From the NCBI GenBank assembly GCA_030695565.1, contig JAUYRZ010000053.1:1-64000 (forward strand): 64,000 bases of DNA, read 5' to 3'. Made by a program: the position numbers and the translations under genes. Source of the stretch: Archangium sp. (lineage in GTDB: Bacteria; Myxococcota; Myxococcia; Myxococcales; Myxococcaceae). Of the stretch, positions 51,427 to 59,643 are shown piece by piece (positions within the stretch are counted from its first letter, which is position 1; every line of letters starts with the position of its first letter). The notes under the pieces were generated by a model, which made no database searches, was not told where the DNA came from, and saw nothing but the letters and a program-made list of their open reading frames with translations.

Positions 51427-51948
51427 TCAGATGCGCGGCTTGGCGACGACGACGGCGCCGAGGATGGCTACCAGCAGAAGCAGAGACACCGCTTCGAACG
51501 GGAAGAGCCACTGGGTGTACATGATCTCGCCCAGGTGCTTGATGCTCCCGAAGTCCTTCATCTTGGCGGCGTCGGTCGTCCACGCGAGCTCGGTCACCGG
51601 CAGGCGGCGGAACACGGCGACCAGCGCGACGAACAGCCCCACCACCGCCGCACCACCCGCGATGCGCGTGGGTGAGAACGTCATCACCGGCCCGTGATCA
51701 GACAGTGAGAGCAGCATGATCACGAACAGGAAGAGCACCATGATGGCGCCCGCGTAGACCAGCACCTGCAGCGCCGCGATGGTGTGCGCCCAGAGCAGAA
51801 TGTAGATGCCGGCGAGGAAGAAGAAGGTCGCCACCAGCGACATGGCCGAGGCGATGGGGTTGCGCGCGAAGATGACGCCGCACGCAGCGCCGATGGTGGA
51901 GATCGCGAAGACCCAGAAGAGAACCTGCTCGACGATCGCGCTGGTCAC
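51427..51948 (-). CDS. nuoJ: NADH-quinone oxidoreductase subunit J
   Basis: The 173-residue protein has five membrane helices and the typical NuoJ segments ARNPIASAMSLVATFFFLAG and LQVLVYAGAIMVLFLFVIML. The latter carries the pi-bulge helix that takes part in coupling. GTG 51946-51948 overlaps the nuoF stop (GTGA). NuoJ normally follows NuoI; here it directly follows NuoF, because nuoG, nuoH and nuoI are missing from this operon. Confidence 0.95.
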   Translation of the reverse strand: MTSAIVEQVLFWVFAISTIGAACGVIFARNPIASAMSLVATFFFLAGIYILLWAHTIAALQVLVYAGAIMVLFLFVIMLLSLSDHGPVMTFSPTRIAGGAAVVGLFVALVAVFRRLPVTELAWTTDAAKMKDFGSIKHLGEIMYTQWLFPFEAVSLLLLVAILGAVVVAKPRI

Positions 51949-53282
51949 TTGAACTCTCCGAACACGCCCCAGGGCTGATCACCGTGCGGGCAGCGCTTCT
52001 GCGCGATGTGGTCTTCGAACTCTTTGCGGAACTTCTGCACGAAGCTCTGCACCGGCAACGCGCCTGCATCACCGAGCGCGCAGATGGTGTTGCCCAGGCC
52101 AATCGGAGGCCAGGGCGCGATCGCCTGGGCCACGTTGATCAGCGTGTCGAGGTCGGCAGACTCGCCGCGGCCCTCTTCGATCTTGCGGATGATGCGGGCC
52201 ATCCACGGCTGGCCTTCACGGCAGGGCGTGCACTGACCGCACGACTCTTCTGCGTAGAAGCGGGCCACGCGCCACAGGCAGCGCACCATGCAGGCGGTGT
52301 CGTCCATCACCATCACGCCGCCCGAGCCGGCCATCGACTGCAGCGGCTTGAACGCGTCGAACTCGAGCTTCACGTCGAGCTCGTCGGCGTTGAGCACCGG
52401 CGCCGAGCTGCCGCCGGGAATGCAGGCCTTCACGGTGCGCCCTTCGGGCAGCCCCTGGCCGTATTCCTTCGCGTAGATGAGCTCGCGCAGCGAGGTGTCC
52501 ATGCCCACTTCGTAGGTGCCGGGGCGGATCACGGCGCCCGACACGGTCACCAGTCGCGTACCGCCCGACTTGCCCGTGCCCAGCTTCATGAACCACTCGG
52601 AGCCCTTCTCGAAGATGCGGGGCAACGAGGCGATGGTCTCGACGTTGTTCACCACGGTGGGGCAGCCGAAGAGGCCGACCACTGCGGGGAACGGGGGCTT
52701 CAGACGAGGCCAGCCCTTCTTGCCTTCGAGCGACTCGAGCAGCGCCGTCTCTTCGCCGCAGATGTACGCGCCTGCGCCGCGCACCTGGTAGACGTTGAGC
52801 TCGTAGTCGGTGCCCATCAGCTTCTTGCCGAAGATGCCGTCGGCGTACGCCTCTTCGATCGCCTTATCGAGCACGGCCGAGGGGTGTTTGAACTCACCGC
52901 GCGAGTAGATGTAGCAAGTGTGCGCGCCCAGGGCGAAGCAGGCGATGCCGATGCCCTCGAGCATCAGGTGCGGATCGTTCTCGAGGATGAAGCGGTCTTT
53001 CGCGGTGCCAGGCTCAGACTCGTCGGCGTTGATCGCGAGGTAGCGGGGCTTGCTGTTCTTCTCGAGCGACGGCACGAAGCTCCACTTGAGCCCCGTGGGG
53101 AAGCCGGCGCCGCCACGACCGCGCAGGCCCGACTTCTTCACCTCGTCGGTGATCGCCGCGGGCGCCATGGTGAGCGCCTTCTTCAGCTGCGCGTAGCCGC
53201 CGTTCTTCTTGTAGCCGGCCAGCGTGTGGTTGGGACCCTTGGCCCAGTCGCGGGTGATGACCTTCTCAGCGAGCACGCTCAT
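51945..53282 (-). CDS. nuoF: NADH-quinone oxidoreductase subunit F
   Basis: NuoF holds the NADH-binding site, FMN and one 4Fe-4S cluster. The 445-residue protein shows GLRGRGGAGFPTGLKWSF (nucleotide/FMN loop), ESEPGTAKDR, AYICGEETALLESLEG, and the cluster ligands Cys348, Cys351 and Cys354 (CGQCTPC) with Cys394 in GNTICALG. ATG 53280-53282 overlaps the nuoE stop (ATGA), and the N-terminus MSVLAEKVITRDW fits the family. The upstream in-frame extension lies within nuoE and is not real. Confidence 0.97.
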   Translation of the reverse strand: MSVLAEKVITRDWAKGPNHTLAGYKKNGGYAQLKKALTMAPAAITDEVKKSGLRGRGGAGFPTGLKWSFVPSLEKNSKPRYLAINADESEPGTAKDRFILENDPHLMLEGIGIACFALGAHTCYIYSRGEFKHPSAVLDKAIEEAYADGIFGKKLMGTDYELNVYQVRGAGAYICGEETALLESLEGKKGWPRLKPPFPAVVGLFGCPTVVNNVETIASLPRIFEKGSEWFMKLGTGKSGGTRLVTVSGAVIRPGTYEVGMDTSLRELIYAKEYGQGLPEGRTVKACIPGGSSAPVLNADELDVKLEFDAFKPLQSMAGSGGVMVMDDTACMVRCLWRVARFYAEESCGQCTPCREGQPWMARIIRKIEEGRGESADLDTLINVAQAIAPWPPIGLGNTICALGDAGALPVQSFVQKFRKEFEDHIAQKRCPHGDQPWGVFGEFK

Positions 53283-53767
53283 GACAGCTTCTCCAGGAGG
53301 GCGTCGACCTTCACCTTGGTGAGGTTCTCGTGGTGGTCCTCGTTGATCTGAAGACAGGGCGCGGTGCCGCACGACGCGAGGCACTCGGTCTCACGCAGGA
53401 AGTATTTCTCGCCGTTTTCGCCGGCCTTCGTGCCGAGCTTCTGCTCGAGGTACGCGAGCATGCCCTCCGCGCCGCGCAGGGCGCAGGCGAGGTTGGTGCA
53501 CACGTCGATGACGTAGGTGCCGGGCTTCTTCGTGTGGAACATCACGTAGAAGGTGGCCACCTCGTAGGCGGCCTCCACGGTGCTCTCGAGTCGCTGAGCG
53601 ACCAGCTGCATGCCCTCGGGCGGCAACCAGGTTTTCAGTGACTGAAGGAGGCGCAACGCCGGCAACATCGCCGCGCTCTTTCGATCAGGGGGGTAGTGCG
53701 AGAGCAACTCGGCGATACCCGCATCGAACTTCTTCTGCTCGTCTGCGGTGAACAGGGGCTCCGACAT
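53279..53767 (-). CDS. nuoE: NADH-quinone oxidoreductase subunit E
   Basis: This 162-residue thioredoxin-like subunit binds the peripheral 2Fe-2S cluster through Cys90, Cys95, Cys129 and Cys133 (CTNLAC and CLASC). Other family features are a helical N-terminus (MLPALRLLQSLKTWLP) and VATFYVMFHTKKPG. It is the first gene of the nuo operon here. The promoter should lie in 53768-53875, between it and the end of the ceramidase-family gene upstream on the same strand; I see no clear box. Confidence 0.96.
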   Translation of the reverse strand: MSEPLFTADEQKKFDAGIAELLSHYPPDRKSAAMLPALRLLQSLKTWLPPEGMQLVAQRLESTVEAAYEVATFYVMFHTKKPGTYVIDVCTNLACALRGAEGMLAYLEQKLGTKAGENGEKYFLRETECLASCGTAPCLQINEDHHENLTKVKVDALLEKLS

Positions 53768-53875
53768 GGCGGGCGGTACGTAGAAGCATCCCCTCGAATC
53801 GTCAACGAAATCCTTGGATTGCCGGTTCGGCCAGAAGCCCCCGTTGGATCAGCGGAACAGATGGCCGAATGGCTT

Positions 53876-54607
53876 TCAGCGGAACAACGACTTGAACTGC
53901 CGGTAGTGCAGGTGAGCAAACGCGATGCTCACCGAGCCGAACACGTGCCAGATCGCGTGACCTGGGAAGAGATGGTCTTGTGGATCACAGCGGGCGCCGG
54001 TCGCGTCAGACGCCGAGAAGCCGAAGGCGATGGCGATGAAGACCAGCGCGATGCCCAGGAAGCGGTGGGAGACCGGGGTCACCGCCGAGCGGCTGGCCAG
54101 CACCTCGGTAGTGAGGGTGGCCACCAGTAAAAACGCCACGATGCCCTGCACCGGCAGGTGGAGCTTGGCGATCACCACGGTGAACACGGTCAGCGCGGCG
54201 ATCGAGATGTAGAGGGTGGTGAACAGCTTGTCGGCCGACAGCTTGCCCATGCGCAGCAGGTTGAGCAGGAGCACGAGGCCAAAGAAAAAGTACATGCCCC
54301 AGAAGTCGAAGACCTGCGTGAGGAAGGAAACGGTCGCGTGGTAGGCGAACGAGGTCACCCCCACCCAGAAGGCCACCGGGGCGAAGAAACGCAAGGTGCG
54401 GCTCTCGTCTTTGCGGGTGAACCACCACAACCAGCCGGCCACCACGAGGTAGGCGAGGTTGCTCCAGGTGTTGGCGGGCTCGGCGATGATCGAGCAGAGC
54501 GTCTCTTCGCACCACTTCACGTTGGGCAACCCGCCGAACTCGCGCAGGGGCGTCCACACGCACTCGGGGTTGCTGATGTTCGGGTAGTCGGTGAAGGACT
54601 GAGCCAT
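53876..54607 (-). CDS. Ceramidase-family integral membrane protein
   Basis: This 243-residue protein has about seven helices and the pattern of alkaline ceramidases (CREST superfamily): CEE near residue 33, NTWSNLAYL, SFAYHAT (His90), Asp101 in QVFDFWGMY, and HAIWH (His217, His221). The three His and the Asp would hold the catalytic zinc. If active it would cut ceramide-like sphingolipids, which Myxobacteria make; substrate and direction are inference. It may also act on ether lipids. ATG 54605-54607 fits the family start. It is separate from the nuo operon. Confidence 0.85.
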   Translation of the reverse strand: MAQSFTDYPNISNPECVWTPLREFGGLPNVKWCEETLCSIIAEPANTWSNLAYLVVAGWLWWFTRKDESRTLRFFAPVAFWVGVTSFAYHATVSFLTQVFDFWGMYFFFGLVLLLNLLRMGKLSADKLFTTLYISIAALTVFTVVIAKLHLPVQGIVAFLLVATLTTEVLASRSAVTPVSHRFLGIALVFIAIAFGFSASDATGARCDPQDHLFPGHAIWHVFGSVSIAFAHLHYRQFKSLFR

Positions 54608-54794
54608 GGGTCGGGGTGAAACAACGCGGCGCCCCGCAGGTCAATCAAAGCACCGCCGACATTTCCGAAAGGTTGTGAAGGTTCTTGCTGCCGGGTGGTG
54701 CGGCCATGGCGTGTTCGGTTTGTCGTCGCGCTCGGTGGGCTCGAACGGTTCATCTGTGTTGCACTCGCACCGACGTTGGAGGTTGAGTGGCAGC

Positions 54795-55838
54795 ATGGCC
54801 ACCAAGAAGCCAAAGCAAAACAGAGCGACACTCGAGCCAGCGGTCGAGGTCGAGGGCCGTGGTTGGTCGGCCGCACCGGTGGGTGACCGACTCTTCTGGG
54901 CGAGCACGACCGAGCTCAGAGGCTTCTCCCTGCATGACGGCTCAGCCCTCGGCGGCTGGCCATGCGGTTCTGGATTCACGATGGATTGCCGCACGGTCGC
55001 CTCCGACGACGCGGTGATGGTCGTGCATGCGGTGGGCACGCCCCCGGAGGTCGTCGTCACCCGCTTCTCTCCAGAGGGTCAGCCACTGGGGGCGCCGGTG
55101 AACGTCGGCGTGAGTGGCCTGATGGGCGTGACGAAGGCGTTCGGCGCGGGTTGCGTGCTCCCCTACAACGAGGCGCCCTACTCCAGGCTCCTGTGCTTCA
55201 CCTCGGCAGGGGTCACCGAGCGGGCGCTCGACGCCGATGGCTTGAGCTTCGACAACGAGCTGGTCGGATCGAAAGACCGGGTGATCATCGGAGGGCACAA
55301 GTGGGTCGAGGCGACACAGCAACTCGAGCGCGCGATTCGCGCCTTCGACGAGCGGGGTCTGGTGTGGACTCGCCCGCTGAGGTTGATGTCCACCCGCTCG
55401 GCAGACGGCTGCGTCCTCGCCACGAACCCCGAGACCCTCCGGTCGTTCCTGCTCGATGGAAGCACCGGCGCGACGCTGCTCGAGTTCGACCGGGTGAGCG
55501 CGGGAGAAGTGACTGCCGACTGGCTCTTTGTCACCAGGGAGGAACCAGAGGGCGGTGTGCTGACCTGCCTCTCCCGAGAAGATGGTTCGGTGCGCTGGTC
55601 GACCTCGTTCAAGGGAAGGCGGTTCTTCGCACGCCCCCCGCTGGTGAACGGAGATCGCGTGCTGTCCTTCGACGCGAAGGGCGCGCTGGTGGCCTGCTCG
55701 GTCGAGACGGGTGACGTGTTGGCGCAGGCTGCAGCGACCGACCTCACTGCCCTGTTCGGCGTCGATGGCTTGCCCTTCGTCGGGGTGACCACGGTGCGAC
55801 CCAAGGAATACCGGTTTCGCCTCTACGCCGTCCGCTGA
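54795..55838 (+). CDS. PQQ-like beta-propeller protein
   Basis: The 347-residue protein from ATG 54795 has repeated W-motif strands such as LFWASTTELRGFSLHDGSAL, VRWSTSFKGRRFFARPPLV and VLSFDAKGALVACSVETGDVLAQ (different blades), typical of a PQQ-like propeller. There is no signal peptide; the first 12 residues are Lys-rich. The longer frame starting at 54606 overlaps the divergent ceramidase-family gene start and was not used. Propellers of this type bind proteins or small ligands; no specific role is evident. The gene is alone on its strand. Confidence 0.75.
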   Translation: MATKKPKQNRATLEPAVEVEGRGWSAAPVGDRLFWASTTELRGFSLHDGSALGGWPCGSGFTMDCRTVASDDAVMVVHAVGTPPEVVVTRFSPEGQPLGAPVNVGVSGLMGVTKAFGAGCVLPYNEAPYSRLLCFTSAGVTERALDADGLSFDNELVGSKDRVIIGGHKWVEATQQLERAIRAFDERGLVWTRPLRLMSTRSADGCVLATNPETLRSFLLDGSTGATLLEFDRVSAGEVTADWLFVTREEPEGGVLTCLSREDGSVRWSTSFKGRRFFARPPLVNGDRVLSFDAKGALVACSVETGDVLAQAAATDLTALFGVDGLPFVGVTTVRPKEYRFRLYAVR

Positions 55839-55943
55839 GCCTGCGCGCTGAGGGGCGCACCGCCATCGGTCGGCTGGCGCCCTGCACCCGCTGGTGGCGG
55901 GCGAAGCACAAGCCCCACGTCGTCGCGGAGATCAGCAGGGGAC

Positions 55944-56441
55944 CTACTTGAGCGGCACTGACGGGCCGAACTTCTTGTCGCCCTTGCGCGGCTCGACACC
56001 CGTCGCGCTCGGCCCCGTCTCATCAGGTGCAGGCCGGCCAAACCGGTACGGCACCTTGTAGTGAAAGCCCATCGCGCCCGAATCGCCATCGAGCTTGAGC
56101 TGCGCATCACCCTCGACCGGCGCCGTGAACGAGAACGTCAACCGCTCGCTCACCGTGACCGCCTCGGTGTTCGGCAGCAGCGTCAGCTGCGTACGCCCTT
56201 CGACCAGCTTCACGCCCGCCGGCAGCTCGACCGACATCGAGAACGACATGTCGAGCTTGTTCACCCGCTCCACCTTCGCCAGCACCACCGCCTCGGTGTC
56301 GGTGCGGGAGACCTCCTCCCACGTCACGCGAAGGGGCGACTGCATGCGCACCGTCGTGTTCAGCGCCTTCGGCGACTCCTGCGCCGGCGTCGAGTTGGCA
56401 CACGCCGACATGAACACCATCACTGCCAGAACACGCTTCAT
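55944..56441 (-). CDS. Lipoprotein partner of the metalloprotease
   Basis: This 165-residue protein has a lipoprotein signal ending VMVFMSAC. The mature part is a single Ig-like beta-sandwich: strands VRMQSPLRVTWEEV, VVLAKVERVNKLDMSFSMSVELP and VTVSERLTFSFTAPVEGDAQLKL are predicted. A Pro/Glu/Lys-rich tail follows. ATG 56439-56441 overlaps the stop of the metalloprotease gene, so the two are co-translated and the products may be partners on the envelope. The frame upstream of this start is a shadow of the protease gene. Confidence 0.8.
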   Translation of the reverse strand: MKRVLAVMVFMSACANSTPAQESPKALNTTVRMQSPLRVTWEEVSRTDTEAVVLAKVERVNKLDMSFSMSVELPAGVKLVEGRTQLTLLPNTEAVTVSERLTFSFTAPVEGDAQLKLDGDSGAMGFHYKVPYRFGRPAPDETGPSATGVEPRKGDKKFGPSVPLK

Positions 56442-59056
56442 CACAGGCACACTCCGTTGACGCACGATTGACCGCTGCCGCACTGCACGCACGAAACGCC
56501 GCCGGTACCGCACGCGCTGGCCACGTTGCCCGGGGTGCAGGTGCTGCCACTCAAACAGCCGTAACAGAACCCCGAGCGGCAGACCGGCGAGGTGCTGGGG
56601 TAGGGGTAGTACTGGCCGTTGCCCGACGAGGTGGGCGAGCTGCAGGTCTGCAGAATCGTCGCGGCCGGCATGCGGTTGCTCTGCGCCGGGCTGCCGCCGC
56701 AGCTCAAGGCGTCGAGCGCATCGGCCAGGTGCAGCGAAGGCTGGTTGGTGTTCACCACGTTGACCTTCGCGCAGTTGGCCCCCACGTCCCAGGTGCGCCG
56801 GGTGTAACTGCGCGGCCAGGGCGTGGTGTTCATGTGCCGGCTGGCCACCGCGTTGAAGATCTCCCGCGAGCCGGTCTGCCGCGAGTTGGAGATGTACCAG
56901 AGCATCGACGCCACTGCGTTCTCGTCGACCTGGGCCAGCAGGTTGGTGCCGCCGGGGCCGGTGATGCTCGACTCCCCGTTCGGCGACTGGGGGAAATAGA
57001 GGCGCGAGCTGATGTCGAACCAGAAGAAGCCACCACCTTGTTTGTCTTCCAGGAACGGCTCGTTGCGCACGGCCGCCGAGTGCCACGTGGCGTAGCCCTC
57101 GCTCCACGCCTGCCCGGGGAAGGTGGGGCAGGTCAGCGTGTGCGAACCACCTTCGTTGGGCGAGGTGCCGTAGCTCGCCATCTGCCAGTGACCCAGCTCG
57201 TGACCGATCGTGTAGTCGCTCCAGTAGCCTTGATCCTGCGAGCCACCCGGCATCCAGATCGACGAGTCGAAATCACCGCCGGTCTCCGAGAAGCAGGCGC
57301 CGCAGCTCCACTCGGTGCCGATCCCCATCCACATCGAGATGGTCAGCCCCTGCCGGCCCTGATTGTTCACGACCGAGGTGGCGTAGATGCTCTGCAGCAG
57401 ATCGAAGATGTTGAGCGCGCCCGAGCCTTCGGTGGTGGTGATGGTGGTGACGCCGCCGTTGGCCAACGAGGTGACGGCCTTCGACCAGCTCCAGTAGCGC
57501 GCGTTCTGGCCCTGCTGACCGGGTGAGAAGGTGCCGGTACCCAGGCCGGGGTCCCCGACCACGTAGCGCATGCCCAACCCGTCACCGCCGAACGCGGCGA
57601 AGAGCACGACGTCGGAGCTGCCGGGCGCGCTGGGCACCTTGATCACGTACTGGCCGTTGGCGTCGGTCACTGTCGCGTCGATCCAGCTCTGGCCGCGCAT
57701 CGAGATGACCAGCACGTTGCGCGCGGGGACCGCGGTCGGCGTGCCCCAGTCGCTCAGGTTGGGCAGGGGGCTTCGCGTCTGGTACCGCAAGGTCGCGGTG
57801 ACCGTCGTGGTCGCCACGGCGATGGCGCAGTTGGCGCCGACGGAGCTGCCCACGCACCCCGCGCCGCCGCAGTTCTGCGCCGCACCCCAGGTGCCGCTCG
57901 AGCTGCACTGCTGAATGGTGGTGGCGCTGGCGCAGCGGCTGTCGTACTGGCGGCAGCTGCCGGTCTGCACGCAGGCCGCGCCCGCGCCGGTGGCCTGGCA
58001 GGTGCTGCCGCCGGGGCATTGATAGGTCTGCACGGTGGGGTTGCCCGTGCCCGTGGGCACCGAGCAGAAACGCACCAACGAGCTCGAGACACATTGACCA
58101 CCCACGGGCACGCCCTGGCAGGGATCGGCAGCACCGCCGCCGCCTGTGCCACCGCCCGTCGCGCCGCCGCCACCGCCGGTGTTGGGCGGGTTGCAGGTGA
58201 AGGTCTGCGCGCTGCACACCAGGCCGAAGCGGCCACAGTCGTTGCACGCCGCGCCGTTGGTGCCGCAGAAGTTGGTGGTCGTGTTGAGCGGTGCGGTGAA
58301 GCACTGACCGTTGGAGCAACAGCCCGTCGCGCAGGTGGTGGGGTTGCACGAGGTGCTCGCCACGCAGACGAAGCTGTTGCTGTCACAACGGCGGCCCGTC
58401 GCGCCGCAGTCGACGCAGGCCGCGCCGTTGTTTCCGCAGAAGTTCGTCGAGCCGTTGAGGGGGTTGGTGAAACACTGCCCGTTGCTGCAGCACCCCGCGC
58501 AGTTGCCGGGGCCACACGCCGCCGCTCCGCCGCCCGTTCCTCCGCCTGCACCGCCACCCACAGAGCCGCCGCCCGCTCCACCACCGACCACCGCGCCGCC
58601 GCCCGTGCCACCGCCGACCGAGCCGCCGCCGGTGCCTCCGCCCGATCCACCTCCGGTACCGCCACCCGAACCACCACCGGTGCCGCCCTGCTGACAATCA
58701 GGCGCGCCGGTGGCGACCGAACAGCTCGTGCAGGGGCTGGTCTGCTGCCATTTGCCACCAAAACAGCTCACCAGCGCAGGGGGCACGCTCTGACAGGCCG
58801 AGCGGCCTTCCGCCCAGGGAGGGCAGGCCGTGCCCGTCGTGGCCTGAGTCAAATCGCAGTTGAACGCCGCCCCATCCGAGCAGCCTTTGGGCCCGTTGCA
58901 GGGCGCGGCGGCCCATTTCCCCGCGATGCAGGCCCAGGTCTCCGTGCCTGACTTACAGGTGACGGTGTCCATCTGGGTACAAGGGGCACCGGCGGAGGGG
59001 CTTCCACAGCCCGCTGCCACCACGACGAAGAAGAGACTCCACAGCGACTGACGCAT
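56441..59056 (-). CDS. Exported zinc metalloprotease lipoprotein with Gly-rich spacer
   Basis: This 871-residue protein starts MRQSLWSLFFVVVAAGC (lipoprotein signal). A Cys-rich head leads to a long spacer of GGGTGGGSGGG/GGGAGGG repeats, then two near-identical Cys-rich units (CCSNGQCFTNPLN and CCSNGQCFTAPLN) and a beta-rich section. HELGH at residues 619-623 (in YTIGHELGHWQMASYG) is the zinc-binding/catalytic motif of metallopeptidases. The C-terminus ends in two more Cys-rich units. The peptidase family was not determined. It is expected on the cell surface. Confidence 0.85.
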   Translation of the reverse strand: MRQSLWSLFFVVVAAGCGSPSAGAPCTQMDTVTCKSGTETWACIAGKWAAAPCNGPKGCSDGAAFNCDLTQATTGTACPPWAEGRSACQSVPPALVSCFGGKWQQTSPCTSCSVATGAPDCQQGGTGGGSGGGTGGGSGGGTGGGSVGGGTGGGAVVGGGAGGGSVGGGAGGGTGGGAAACGPGNCAGCCSNGQCFTNPLNGSTNFCGNNGAACVDCGATGRRCDSNSFVCVASTSCNPTTCATGCCSNGQCFTAPLNTTTNFCGTNGAACNDCGRFGLVCSAQTFTCNPPNTGGGGGATGGGTGGGGAADPCQGVPVGGQCVSSSLVRFCSVPTGTGNPTVQTYQCPGGSTCQATGAGAACVQTGSCRQYDSRCASATTIQQCSSSGTWGAAQNCGGAGCVGSSVGANCAIAVATTTVTATLRYQTRSPLPNLSDWGTPTAVPARNVLVISMRGQSWIDATVTDANGQYVIKVPSAPGSSDVVLFAAFGGDGLGMRYVVGDPGLGTGTFSPGQQGQNARYWSWSKAVTSLANGGVTTITTTEGSGALNIFDLLQSIYATSVVNNQGRQGLTISMWMGIGTEWSCGACFSETGGDFDSSIWMPGGSQDQGYWSDYTIGHELGHWQMASYGTSPNEGGSHTLTCPTFPGQAWSEGYATWHSAAVRNEPFLEDKQGGGFFWFDISSRLYFPQSPNGESSITGPGGTNLLAQVDENAVASMLWYISNSRQTGSREIFNAVASRHMNTTPWPRSYTRRTWDVGANCAKVNVVNTNQPSLHLADALDALSCGGSPAQSNRMPAATILQTCSSPTSSGNGQYYPYPSTSPVCRSGFCYGCLSGSTCTPGNVASACGTGGVSCVQCGSGQSCVNGVCL

Positions 59057-59164
59057 GCGCACCTCGGCAGGGGGCCCGAGATGTAGCACGGCGTCGCTTA
59101 CCTGCTCGAAGGTGGATCAAACTTTCCCTGCCCCGCCACAATCGAATAAACCCTCGACACTTCG

Positions 59165-59608
59165 ATGAGCACTGAGCAGACCCAACCCGCCGGGCCAAGC
59201 ACCACCGCCCCGCTGGGAGTCCGGGTGCTGATCGTCGAGGACAACCCTCACATCATCGAGATGTACAGCTACGTGCTCAAGAAGCTGGCGGCCAACGAGT
59301 TCAAGGGCACCACGCCGCTCGAGGTGCACTTCGCCGCTGATGGGCACGCCGCGATGGCGATGTTGATCGAGTCGTCGTTCCAGCTGGTGATGACCGACCT
59401 GTACATGCCCGTGATGGACGGCTTTCAGTTGCTCGAGAAGATGCGAGCCACGCCGGCCCTTTCCCAGATTCCCGTGGTGGCGATCTCCGCGGGTGGGCTC
59501 GACGCGCGCGACAAGGCGATGAAGCTGGGCGTGAACGTCTTCCTGAAGAAGCCGGTTCGTTTTGCTGAAGTGATGGACACTGTGAAGCAGCTCCTGCGCC
59601 TCAAGTAA
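59165..59608 (+). CDS. Single-domain response regulator
   Basis: This 147-residue receiver protein has a flexible N-terminus, then the paired acidic residues in VLIVEDN, the phosphorylation Asp in LVMTDLYMPVMDG, Ser in AISAGG, and the Lys of FLKKPVRFAEV. There is no output domain, so it must act by protein contact, as CheY-type proteins do. It lies 35 bases before the kinase-fold gene and shares its direction, suggesting a functional link, but the histidine kinase that would phosphorylate it is not in the window. Confidence 0.9.
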   Translation: MSTEQTQPAGPSTTAPLGVRVLIVEDNPHIIEMYSYVLKKLAANEFKGTTPLEVHFAADGHAAMAMLIESSFQLVMTDLYMPVMDGFQLLEKMRATPALSQIPVVAISAGGLDARDKAMKLGVNVFLKKPVRFAEVMDTVKQLLRLK

Positions 59609-59615
59609 AAGGACA

Positions 59616-59635
59616 GCCCGCTCCCCTCGGCGGGC
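59616..59635 (+). terminator. Weak hairpin between the receiver and kinase-fold genes
   Basis: GCCCGC pairs with GCGGGC around a short loop. There is no T-tract, so it may only reduce read-through. Confidence 0.35.
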
Positions 59636-59643
59636 ACCACCAC

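Noticed and set aside
54606-54794. N-terminal extension of the propeller protein
   Set aside because: It would start inside the divergent ceramidase-family gene and reads as Arg-rich noncoding sequence; ATG 54795 is preferred.
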